Shown: positions 12,425 through 24,100 of the stretch, in pieces | How the letters are laid out: the number at the start of each line of letters is the position of its first letter | Numbering within the stretch: the first letter of the stretch is position 1 | NCBI GenBank assembly: GCA_963922205.1 | Contig: CAWUHX010000030.1 | Coordinates: forward strand, 1,302,001-1,366,000 | Reading direction: 5' to 3' | DNA from: Romanomermis culicivorax | Lineage: Eukaryota; Nematoda; Enoplea; Mermithida; Mermithidae | Length of the DNA: 64,000 nucleotides | Position numbers and translations under genes: made by a program | Notes under the pieces: model-generated | What the model was told of the DNA's origin: nothing | Databases searched by the model: none | What the model saw: the letters and a program-made list of their open reading frames with translations, nothing else

Positions 12425-12915
12425 GGTGCGTGCCCGTCTCACTTTGGCGACCGTACCATATTTCCCGTCTCATGACACCCATCGTGCTTTGGCGCCTAGT
12501 GTTATATGCGCCAGACTGAGGCTGTGCCTTAATTCAGCGCCCATCTCACTTTGGCGCCCGTTGTTTAGTAATGACCATTTTTTGGATTTAAGGGCCATTT
12601 ATACTTGCTTTTTTCGACGGAACGGATCGTCAACTGCTTGAAACGTTCAACTTGAAAATTTACTTTCGGTCAGAAAGGACAACTGCAATTTTGCGGAACA
12701 CGACCAACGCTAACGTGCAACCGAACCGAACGGAAACCTCCGTCCCCTGCAGTTACGTTCCCTCGATTGCATTCCGTTCCGTCGAAAAAGGCAAGTATAA
12801 ATGGCTCTTTACTCTCTCACTTGTCTCACTTTAACGTCTCACTTTGACACTCCTATCACCTCGGCGCCCGTCTCCCATTGGCACCTATCTCACTTTGGCC
12901 CCCATCTTATGTGCT
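12425..12915. repeat. Degenerate CTCACTTTGGCGC repeat cluster
   Basis: At least seven imperfect copies of (C)CGTCTCACTTTGGCGCC are spread from about 12436 to 12910, irregularly spaced and interrupted. Reverse-complement versions (GAAGTGAGATAAGGC, AAGTAAGACG) occur at 15053-15105. The two clusters therefore face each other around the elements at 13184-13358 and 13494-15036, as if they were the ends of an older, larger repeat. Confidence 0.5.
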
Positions 12916-13183
12916 CTGCTATTTCGAGCATGCTCGGAGCTGTGCTAGGAGATGCTTGCCGAGGGGTAAATTTGTTCGCCGAGCAGAAGTATGAACCGGG
13001 CTTTAGAGAAGATTATCTCCAGATTATTTTATTGTCATACTACATTATATTCAACTTTATGGCTGAATAATTACTCAAATCGTAAGGCTCAATTTCAAAC
13101 AAAGCAACAGCGAAATTTTCCACATTTCATAGACCAGCTCGACGTTGAAGAAAATTATACTTGGCACGAGAAATGGTGGCTTA

Positions 13184-13358
13184 AGCCGCATTTACGCTTC
13201 ACGCCACGGCCACGGTCACGGCAGCCGTGACCAATCGAATTTCAGTCCACGTGACGTGCAACCAATCATATTTGACGTCAGTTTTTCATAGCGCAGTCTA
13301 ATTGGTTACGGCCGCAGTGGCCGTAGCCGTGCTGTGAACGATAAATACGTCTTGAGGC
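13184..13358. mobile_element. 175-bp MITE, Harbinger-type
   Basis: Imperfect long terminal inverted repeats: the left end AGCCGCATTTACGCTTCACG pairs with the right end around 13330-13358, sharing GCACGGC/GCCGTG blocks and CGTTCAC. TTA lies at both borders (13181-13183 and 13359-13361), the 3-bp target typical of PIF/Harbinger elements. The interior is nearly palindromic and GC-richer than its surroundings. No coding capacity. Confidence 0.5.
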
Positions 13359-13493
13359 TTAAAATTAGGCTGTAGCTTAGCCTTATGCTATTCAGAGTGA
13401 CCTGAGCTATTCATAGCAATTTTGATAACGTAAAACTGCGCGTTTGTACAGATTATAGGTTTGTATAGATGAAAACATATTGCTTGTGTACTA

Positions 13494-15036
13494 GGGGCCG
13501 TATTCATAGAGGAGGCTAAAATCTTAAGTCGATAGACCGAGCTAAAGTCTACAGACTGGGCTAAAGTCTGTATTCATGAAAGATTTTTTTGGCTGTCTAA
13601 ATGTAGACCGGTCTATAGACTTTAGCTCATTAGAAAATGACCGTGATTTTATCAATAGAATCGAATATTAGTAGCTATAACTGTATAAATAATTGAGATT
13701 GAACTTTTTGAGAGATGTTTTTGGGTTGTTCTCAGGGAGATCTACAGATCGATGCCTTGTTTGCCGCATTCTGGAAAAAAACTCAAATGCCCAGAAAAAA
13801 GGTTTCCAAAACCGTAAATTTAAATGCAAAATGTTCAAATATAAGAAAAAATATCAATATTTCCTGATTGCTCGATCAAATATTTTATCGCCATTATGTC
13901 TTCCAAAAACTTTTATTTGCGATAGGATAATCATTGAAGTCTCCTCACTGATGAATGTTCACAATAATGTTGCTATTTGTAAAAAATTAAACTTTCAATC
14001 AATGAGGAGAAAAAGTACGATGAGTTTATATGCCTTTCCTACCTGTAAATGAATCATAGAAGTAAAAAATACACCAAAATATTATGTCGATCATTGAACA
14101 AAGAACATGAGCGTCGCTATTCCTCGGCCCCAAGTTTGAATAAATCAAGTTAAAAGTAGTTTCGACCATGTGTAAAAAACACAAAAACTAACGGACATAG
14201 TAATATATCTCTTTGGTCCCTGATCAGTATAATGAGCGTCAGACCAAGATTTACGGCTGATGAGGAAGCAATGATTGTTGCACTGTTCTCAGAAAGAAGG
14301 GAAACAATAGAACAACGATGATACCTGAAGTTACAAAATAATTTTAAACTTCTATCATTCAAACTCTGCTACTTGAACAGCATAGTAAGCATGTCTGACG
14401 AATCCCTTCCTCCCATAATCCAAAGTTCTAGGGAAAAACATGAATACCTACCAGGAAAATCAGTTTTTGAATGAAATCAGATTTAACTTTTTGAATTTGA
14501 TCTCCATTTTCAAAACTGATATACTGGGCAACTGTCATAAAATCGCAACAGTAACTTTATGAATAGTTCGACATGCTGTTGGTTGACTAATAATATCTGT
14601 CACTGACTACCATTTGTAATGTCCCACAACAATAGTACTGTATAGCAATGGAAACTTGCAAAATCGCAGGAATAGCTCAATTTCTCGAGTCGGACTTTCA
14701 ATATCTTCATAAATAAATTCAGTAATGTTTCATATATCTTGATGATCAAAACGAAATCTTTGCATTTTTGGTCTAGAAGCTAAGGGATCTCGTATACCTC
14801 GAAAAACTCTTTCTCGTCTCAACACCCTTTGATATTCAACACCAAAATTTTAAAAAAGACAGCTATTTAAATGAAAAATTTTGGTCTGAATATATTTAGT
14901 CTGCTAGGATAGCGGGCTAAAATTTTGTTCTAAAAGTCGACCGATTTAGATCGACTTTTAGACTTTAGACTTTTTATGAATAATGTTTTTTCCCGACTTT
15001 GGTCTATGACTTTAGTTTTTTTATGAATAAGGCCCC
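13494..15036. mobile_element. 1.5-kb inverted-repeat DNA element, non-coding
   Basis: The ends are GGGGCCGTATTCATA (13494-13508) and TATGAATAAGGCCCC (15022-15036), inverted copies that differ at one base. Subterminal GCTAAAGTCT / AGACTTTAG motifs are repeated on both sides, which is typical of DNA transposon ends. ORFs inside (13693-14052 and 14150-14362) have no recognisable transposase motif. I could not find a matching target duplication. The GGGGCC terminus suggests a PIF/Harbinger-like or similar cut-and-paste family. Confidence 0.5.
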
Positions 15037-15109
15037 AGGACACATTAGGCGTCGAAGTGAGATAAGGCACAAAAGTAAGACGGGTCTAAAGTAAGACGCG
15101 CCCCGAGTT

Positions 15110-15772
15110 ACGATCAATCTGCGCAAGAGCACGAAGGATTTCAGAATCTAAAGTTAGAGACCCTCTTTTGTCAGACATATACTCAGATTCATTGACTTTG
15201 CGGGCCAGGGTACTGAAATATGGGGGTTCACAGTTGATGGTTTATGAAAACGATCCCATAAATCGTTGCATCTAAACCAATTTGTTCCTGGGCAGTTTAG
15301 AACATCAGGAAAGCTGGAAAACTCACGGACATTCTACTATATTTGAATGTATATTCGAAACGTATTTCCATAAAATTGGTTTCGAAATAGAAAGCCTGTC
15401 TTCTGGTGAACGTCGCTAAGTGAAATGGAAATCATGCTAGTCAAACTCAACTTGAGACATCGCTAATGATCTCAACAGTAAAGCTCCGTGTATACGCATT
15501 AGCGGCGCTTAGGAATCTTTAGCTGAATTTGCACAGGATAAAAGTTTTTCAATGGTTTTTCATATTCACGTAGAAGGCCACTTGATGAATCTTGTTCGGA
15601 TCACTTCATTTGGAGATTCTGCTGAAGATGATATCATCACATTGGAATGTTCCCTCGTATCTAGGCTCGTTGATACTACATAACTTCATATTCCAATAGT
15701 GGTGCGTCCGGCTGCTCATTACGCGGCATGCTCCGCACTCACCACCACCACTAAAACCACAACTTCCGAACT
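15110..15772. other. Intergenic, nothing recognised
   Basis: Mixed-composition sequence without a recognisable ORF, RNA gene or repeat end. It lies between the reverse CTCACTTTGG-type cluster and the tRNA-like gene. Confidence 0.5.
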
Positions 15773-15889
15773 ATCCACGTGGCTCGGTTAGCCTAGCGCA
15801 TTTGGTAGCGCGTCTACCTTGCATGTAGAAGGTCGAGGATTCGAGCCCCTCACCGAGCGTTATTTTTCTGACGCGCCGGCCACGTGGAT
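15773..15889. repeat. 11-bp inverted repeat flanking the tRNA-like gene
   Basis: ATCCACGTGGC (15773-15783) and GCCACGTGGAT (15879-15889) are exact reverse complements enclosing the tRNA-like gene and its terminator. Each half contains the palindrome CCACGTGG. Confidence 0.6.
15782..15858 (+). tRNA. tRNA-like gene, anticodon TGC (Ala), possibly a pseudogene
   Basis: The acceptor stem GCTCGGT/ACCGAGC pairs perfectly over 7 bp. The D arm is GCGC-loop-GCGC with TTGGTA in the loop, the anticodon stem TCTAC/GTAGA closes loop CTTGCAT (anticodon TGC), and the T arm GAGGA/CCCTC (one end pair off) surrounds TTCGAGC. The A box (TAGCGCATTTGG) and B box (GATTCGAGCCC) are good, and a T-rich pol III terminator (TTATTTTT) follows at once. 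Oddities: five extra bases (TAGCC, repeating the next TAGC) separate the acceptor stem from the D arm, and the G3-U70 pair that marks alanine tRNAs is absent (3-70 is T-A). It could be a tRNA pseudogene or the head of a SINE. Confidence 0.6.
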
Positions 15890-18143
15890 TTGGGCATACG
15901 ACACAAGTTCACTTTAAAAAAATACTTATGCAAAGGCCTTTGCCTAATGTTGCATCGTCAGTTCATCGCCCATTTCGTACCTTACAAAGCGATAATGTAT
16001 CGAGAATGAAGATGACATCATCTTGCAAATTTTTGCGGTTTTTTGATATCATGCTCTAATTTACTGTTTCAAATCTGAATTCAACAAGCTGCCACAATCA
16101 TGGCCTAGTAAGACTACGATTCATGTCTGCAGTTGTGATCATCATTGGTTCATGGTATATTCAGAATAAAATACGATAACATTTTCGGCATTGATTCCAA
16201 CAATGTGGTAGACACAGCAACACTATGCATAATTTTGTTGACCACTTGAAAATTCAAGTCACGTACAAAAGAGTAACAGACTATTGATTTTATACTATTT
16301 CATTCACAGATGCCTAATTTGAATTCATGTGTTAATACTAGTGTTCAAAAAGATACCTTTTTGTATTTTCTTTTTGCAAAATTGCTAAGATTTGCAAAAA
16401 TAATAAAATAAAATTTTTTTGTCTTTAACCTTATCCTTTTGTTTCCAAACGGTTCATCTTTATCTCGTCCTTATCTTTTTGACGCTGTTTCTCTTGCTCA
16501 AAAAGTTGAGAATATTTATTTCATAAAAGAGATTCCAAAATTTACATTTTTTACGAATTATGACAGGCAAATCGATGATGTTGATTACCCTATATTTTTG
16601 ATTTTCCTATCTTTATCTTTATCTTTTAAAAAGATGAATTTGTATTTTGATCTTTATATTCATCATGATCTTTACCTTGCTGAATTTTCTTATGTTTTTG
16701 TACATTAGTTGATACTGATTCTTGCATAGCTTACTGTAACTAAGTGAGTTTCCTTGTAATTCTACTATAGTCCACTTAATTTCAAATGAGCACCGGCATT
16801 ATAAAACGCAAGAAAAAACAAGGAAAAACGAAAAAAACAGTAATTTCAACGTGCAGCCCCAAATGGAATTTTTCGTGGGTCGCTACAGTCGATTCGTTAA
16901 AAAAGACATTGACTTCGGTGAAGTTTCTTATTTGCATAAACATAGTTTTGCGTCGTCGAGACGCACTTTAAAAAACGGACTGTAGTTCTAGCGTCACATA
17001 TGACTTCTATAACTGTTGAATGATGTGTGACCACTAGCTCGCTCTAAATTAACAAAGCTGAATAGATACTCAGTTTGATAGAATGGATCGATGTTGACCA
17101 ATGTTTACCATGTTGTTTTTCACAGGTTTAAGAATATCAGAACGCTTTGAAACTTCGATGACGCTAGGGTGGATATTTTGCAACGAATTTTTGATCCTAT
17201 GAGAAGTCATATGGAACGTAGAATACATTTCCCTTATTTGGGTATCGTGAACTCTATCTCATTTCCAGATTTCGCTCAACTCCTCTTTTCTGCCATGTTT
17301 TGAGTTCATTGACAGTATACGAGTAGATTTTCCAACATTTTCCAACAACTAACCGACTTGCCGGAAATAAACCGAGTAAAATTTGCAAAAAATATAACCG
17401 CGTCTTACTGTAGCCAGCATACTGTATGATCAAGTTTTTTCAAAATAGGCGGTGGCTAAAAACGTTCATTTTTTCCCTTTTTTCGTTTCTCACGAAAAAT
17501 ACATGGTCGAGACAAACAAGAACTGAACGTTCACTAGGGCTCACGTTCGGAGAGAAATCCAATCATCGGCAGTCATCCGGAATATGTACAGAAAATTATG
17601 GGTCGTAAATTCGACACATTATAAAGGCGAAAGGAAGCATAAACATAGACTCTAAAAAATTAAGTTGGGAGAAAAACCTGGATCACTGTAATTATTACTG
17701 TGGTATCTTGGAGATGGTGCGAGAATATTTTGTCATTTCTTCGGTCCAAAGGGGTGTATTTCTTCCTTTCAAAAATTTGTATGTATATCATTTTTTATGT
17801 TTTTTATTTTTTCTTCTCCATATCCTTTTTTATGGGCATCGTTCCCAGAGACAAGTGGTCGTTCTAAAAGCCATTTTTGCTCTTTAATCCAGAACCTATA
17901 CTTCGGCGGGCGCTCCTTTTGAACGTTTGTGCACACAATTTTTCAGATTTTTGGTTTTTTGATCTTCAGGTATATAGGTACTCGTTTAGTACCGATTACA
18001 TGGCGCTTTGTAATTATATCTACCAAAACTGAACACTAAATTTTGTATTACTGTAGGTACATCGCACAATAGCCAACTTTATGATTATTATATTAAAATA
18101 GCATCTTTCGCCGCATATTAAAAGTCCCCCAGCTCGACATATA
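15890..18143. other. Intergenic region upstream of the homeobox gene
   Basis: AT-rich sequence. A copy of the CTATAGTCC...TTTCAAATGA repeat end lies at 16765-16789. ORFs at 16439-16708 and 16786-16971 show no known motif. An in-frame TAG about 50 bp upstream of ATG 18144 supports that start. No clear promoter element can be named from sequence alone. Confidence 0.5.
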
Positions 18144-21100
18144 ATGTTGCAAAATGGCAATTTCACGAATAGCGGCGGCACTGATACTTCACCTTTTACC
18201 ATCAGTGGTTGTGTTGTTAATGGCGCCGTCGATTCGGCAACCCCGGCGACAACCGCCATCATCAATAATAATGGCGCCAATGAATCCAACCGCGAAATAT
18301 TGGTGGCTAAAAGGGAGGATGTTGAGGACGACGATGATGTTTTGTTCAATCAGAATAGGATTCAAGTTAATGCGGCGGAAGGTAGGTTTTGTCCAAACAA
18401 GTGTTCTGTGACATATATCACTTTTGTACGGCTACAGTGCCACGATAAGATAAAATGAGCTCGAGTTGGTTCCTTTGGATATTAGAATTGTAATCTCGAA
18501 CTGAATCAGTCACATTTTTATAACTATACGAAATTACGGAAAAAAATTCCGTGTATCCCAAAGCTTTGAGTCTGATCTCACCATTCTATGTGGATGTTGG
18601 AACAGGCCAAGTATTGTTTCACAGTTTTCTTTTTCTCCCTAGCAGAACTGTTTGTCGTATGGAAATGAAAATTTGTGAGGCTACTCAGCTAAGCAAATGC
18701 TTATCAAAATGATTTTTTTGAACGAAAAATTCTATAGTAAAGGCCCTGTGTAAATAACTTTGGATATAGTGGCGAATTTTCTCAATTTACGAGCATTCTG
18801 TTTCATTTTATTACAAGGGTAAAAAATACAAGCATAATTTACAACCTTGCTGACGCTATTTTGGTGAACATTAACTGGATTTAATTCCTATCTATTTGCA
18901 AACGTTCCCACTTGAAATCTGCAATCTCGCTAAAATTGAAGCACATGACATCTTTGGGGACGATAGATTTAGACTCAACTGTTATCCAAGCTTAAGCAGT
19001 GAAGCTCGGAATACTCGTCTGAGAAAAGCTTTTGTCAAATGGGTGTCGGAAACGGTTTGAAAGTCTGTAAACAATTTATCAATATGGTTCGTTGGACTGA
19101 ATATTCTGATTAAAGTGAGACTCAAAATCTAAAATCAAAATAAGCAGGAATCAATTTGTTTTATGTCTTTTCCATTGAAAATCAACATTTCTTCTCAAAG
19201 AATATCTATTTTTTGGACATTCAATCTGAATTCAGTTTTGAAACGCTTAGCCTCTATTGTCATATAGTAGCTGTTATTTTCAAAACCTAGTTATATAGCG
19301 GAAGAACTTGCAATCTAAAACGGTGTAAAATTACTGGATGCAACGAGTTTTATGAATGGACGTTCCTCTTTGCAGTCAAAATTAACAGGTAAAGCTTTCA
19401 GCCGGCAAGAACAGATTGTTGCCAAGTAAGTTATCTACGTGGAAAAACTTGCGCGATTTCAATGCAAAATTCATCAAAAAAAGCAAAACGACACGTGGTA
19501 CTGAATAAATTTTTTTGTTCTTAAGTCAAACCTTTCTGTTCCTTCTCTTCGACCGCTCTCGTCACCCAACACAATGCAGTGGCTTCAGCCGGCTCTCTAC
19601 CTTCTTCCACTTTCCCGTCTTATTACGCACGATCTGCGACTATTAGAGCCGCCGATTTCAATAATTCTTCGCCGTCGGCGTCCCAAAAATTCTTCAACGG
19701 TTACCAGGCCGACTGTGGTCAAATGGGCGCCGGAAATTGTACATCGTGGTCCGCTGCAGCCGCCGCCGCTTACGGTTCGCACCATCAAACGACAACCGCT
19801 GGAGCGCCCTACGATGGTTTCGGAGCCTCGGCAGCCACGAGTTTGAACGACATTTGGAGTAAACAGCAGCAGTTCTACGCTATGATGACGCCCTTCGGAC
19901 CGCAGTACTGTCCATTGATGCGGCTTGGTCAGCTGGGTAAATAATGAATTATGGGTAAAAGAACCGGACGCTTCTGGATCCGTAGCTGTGGGTCTAATGG
20001 ATAATTGCCAGTGCCAGAATCTTCGATATTCAAAAACTTTTAGGGTTGAATCCGGATAATGCGGGTCATCAAAGCTAAGACCTAAGCCTGAGCCTGAGCC
20101 ATAGCCTTAGTATAATTTAGAATCCGTGTACCGATTTTATTCGTAAAATTGTTGGATATGATCGTGGTTGTGTCCGAAGCAGAACAGAATCCTTCTCTAG
20201 TTGCACCTGACGTGGAAAAGTCTTAGACGAAGAGATAGATCATTTATGAAGTAAGAGTTTGTGCGCTGTGAGGAAACTTTTAATCTCACCAACTTTTTTG
20301 GGACACCGTTTGAATGTTCTTCGTAGCATTCCAGGATATGTTTTAACCGAAATTGTGGTTTGATGGATCATATTTCAATAAGTTACAGTTTCTATGCGTG
20401 GCTAGCTGAATATCAATGGACGGATCTTGTAGATGCCGTCATTCAGCAGAAAGATCTATTCATACTATGAAGAAACTTCAGGATTGAAATTTGCGAAATT
20501 TCATGTGAATTAGATGTCCGCTTGTCTCAGCAAGAGTGAAATAAAAGTTTTTGGATGATTGATTACTTTATCGGAGGCTTCTGATTTACGCTAAATACAT
20601 TACTAGATTCAGTACATTCTTCATCATAATTTTTGTTTTGAATTCCGATAATTTGGGTAATGATTGGAAAAGAGTCCTATTTATATCATGAGACTATTTC
20701 CTGACAATGCATTTCACTTACATATTCAAAAACTGATGAGAAATACTTCCTCAAAAAATGGAAAAATGTTTATAATAAACAATCAGGCAGAACTACGAAA
20801 ACGGAAGAATATAAGATGTTTTCCAGGAATAAACATTTTTAATACTTCGAAGTGCGTTTAGATAAATTAGAAGTTTGGTAAAAAAGATTACGGCCTACGA
20901 TGCGAATTTATTGTCTGTTCACCGATTTCCGTGAATTATTTTGCTTTCCGAGGCTCATTTGAAAATTAATAAACTAAAGTTGTTAGAATACTTACTTTTT
21001 TCTTGCTTTGCAGCGTTTTCTGATTCTATAGTCCATTTTTCATGAAATGGTTCTAAAAAATGAAGCCTGAAAGCAAGTACTACCTCATATTTTTGTAATT

Positions 21101-24100
21101 TGTTGCGGAAATCATAAGCAAAGCGAAGTTGTGAGCTAACTCAACTAACGCTCAACAACTTACATGTAAATAATTCTGCAGTAAAAGTTTTGAGTGAAGA
21201 GGTTTTGAAGACGTTGATTAGTCTTGTTCTTTTTTTCAATTCACAAGTATTTCATAAAATACTATAAATCCGCTAACGTATATCGCAATCATCATGAAAC
21301 CCATTGGATCAATCCAATTAATTCGATTCAATCCTCACATTAACACGAGAAAAACCTCGTCATCTCTATCGTATCACTAATTGGCTCCATACAAACGCAT
21401 AAATTCTCAGTCACACGACGACACTAATTACAGTAATCATAAATCTTTTTGTGAAAATTTTTTCGTCATGCTCCCGCCCATTTTTTAGGCACCCCTTCCG
21501 ACTTTTATTTTCGTAAACAGCAACTATACTAAAAGTGGAAGGTAATTAAAGTTCTGAGCTTAAATTTTGAAATCTTCCTTGCCAAGAAAAAGTTTTTTTG
21601 ACGTAAAAATGATATTTTTGATTTTTTAAACGTTGGCGGTATCTTCCTTTCATCCAGTTTTTTATTCTCCTTCAGTTCTGTCAACCAACCAGCGGAAGCT
21701 CCGCCCATTCGACGTTCAATGGTCGTTTAGACAGAGTTCGGACAAACGTTATTTGTTTTGATTTGTGGCCGCTATAAGACACGTCTAATTGTACAGGGGG
21801 AAAAATTTATGTTTCTATCGGCCTAGATCAAAAGGATGAGGTTTATTTGAACCTGCCGCCCACGTTCTGTTCTGTGCTCGGAGTAATAAGAATTTCACGG
21901 AATGAGGCGCCCGAGAGTTATTGCCTGCGTGCAACCGAAGATCATATGGCGCCTTGGGCACAGCTCTATTTGAAAATTAGCATATTTAGTTAAGCAATGA
22001 AAAAATGGTTCAGTTGTCATGATTTTTGATTCTCGTCTATAGCCTTGAGGGATGTGGAAAATCGAATCAATTAACATAAGAAAAATGAAAATGTGGTAAA
22101 GGAAATGCTGAGCTCAATATTGATTCATAGATTGAAAAAAGGCTTCTTACTGTAATTGGCATGCATATTAAGGGTTCTGAGTTTTTGACAAGTGAGTTTT
22201 TTACATCACCTATGAAAAAAGGGTGGAGCCAACTTTTTCCCCAGGAACTTTAGAATAAGTGGTTATTGAAAAAAAGCGACAGGTTCTCCTAAGCTTTGTT
22301 TTTCTTGAAATGCTTCTAAATAATGAAAATGGAAAGCAATTACTACTACATATTTTTACGATTTGTTGCAGAATAATATACAGCACCGGACTGGAAATCT
22401 GTCAGCATACTTTGCTGACCTTAAATATTTTTGAGGACAAAAATCGTGCAGTAAAGGTTTTGCATAGGTAATTTTGACGGCGAAAATTTTTGTCATTTCT
22501 CAATTTGCAAGCACTTTATAAAAATTAGACCATTGGTGAAAACTTTTGTCTCAAAACTTAAATCTTAGAACATTTTTGGATCGTGAATCTTCCTATCTTT
22601 CCACGTTTTGTTTTTAACATTCGGTAAAAATAATTTTTCTTGTTACCTCTTTCAAAATTCAAACGAATTTTTCACTTTTACAAGTTTTGATCAGAATAAA
22701 GCCTGATCCAAAAAGTCGTCAATAAATAAAGCGTCGCCCAATATAAACATTCAGCTGATGTATTTACAATTCTCACTTGCATAATGAGAGTAATTACTAC
22801 AGTCCATTTATTTTGAAATGACAATGCAATGCAGCATAAGTTCTATTCAAAATAACGGGCCGCTATTAGTCGTATTTGATTTACTTTCCTTCATGGCTGA
22901 CATTCCTTGATAATGGGCTCATAATTGAGTCACTGTGTTAATTTAGGAAGCCGCATCAAACCAAACAAGCCGCACTGCTGCGAGGTCATAAGATATGATA
23001 TGTATTTCTCGTCAAAAAAGTTCTAGAATTAATGCTTTTTTCCAGACACCAACTAACTCCACCAAAAGCTATGCTAAACAATATGTTGTCGGAAAAATCA
23101 ATCTGTAGTATGCTCATCTTACTTTTAAATGATAAAACTGGAAAGCGAGTTTCAGGATTTCGGCTAGACCATATGTCAAATATATGTCAATTAAATAGTC
23201 ACTGTGAGTACTCTATTAACCTTAAAGAATTTTTCGAATAAACTTTTCTTGTAAAACTCTGCGTAGACGATTTTTACGACAGTATTACTTTTTTTTTAAA
23301 TTTTTCAATTTCTTTCAGAATAAAAAAACTTTCTTCAATCGGTGTCTGAAATGGCTTTCCAAAAATTAATTTTTTTACTACTATACAGTCATCAAACTGA
23401 ATGTCAGTCGAAAATTTTTTCCCAACTTTGAATTATAGTTCATTTACTTTGAAATGGCAGAAATGGAGAGGTTTAGGCTTACATTACTGTCGTCTGTTTT
23501 TCCAAATGATCGTCAGAGTGCAGGAAGTTCGTGCAAATAATGAACAAGCTGCGAACGCCGACAGATTTTCTCTGTAATTGAATGTAACAGCCAAACAGGG
23601 CAACTTGTGAAAAAAGAGTTCTGCACAATGCAGGTTTATCATCCGCTCAGGGACTTCTAAGGATTATTTTGCATGCAGAGGCTCATTTGAAAATAAATAG
23701 ACCGTAGAGATCTGAAAATCATTACTAACGACCCTCTATCATAAAAAAAATTTTTCTGAAATACTGTCAAAAAGTGTCGGATCACTTTGAATAGAACTTT
23801 CGTCGCGTTTTTGCTATCTGTCAAATATGTCGACTATTGGAGTGTCGTTATCGCAATTAGCCATTGCCAAGCAGAGTTAAACCTCTATCCTTTTATTGTC
23901 CCATATAAGTATTTACTAGAATCATTTTCCGATGATTACTACTATAGCCTATTTATTTCGAAATGCAGATGTTGCGAAGTCACAGCGGATGCTCTATACA
24001 AAAAAATGTGATGCTCTTCAAAATATTTTTTTATTTATGACTTAAATCCTTGATAATTCTTTTGATGTTCCAACACTGACTTACCCGATCTTTTACGAGT

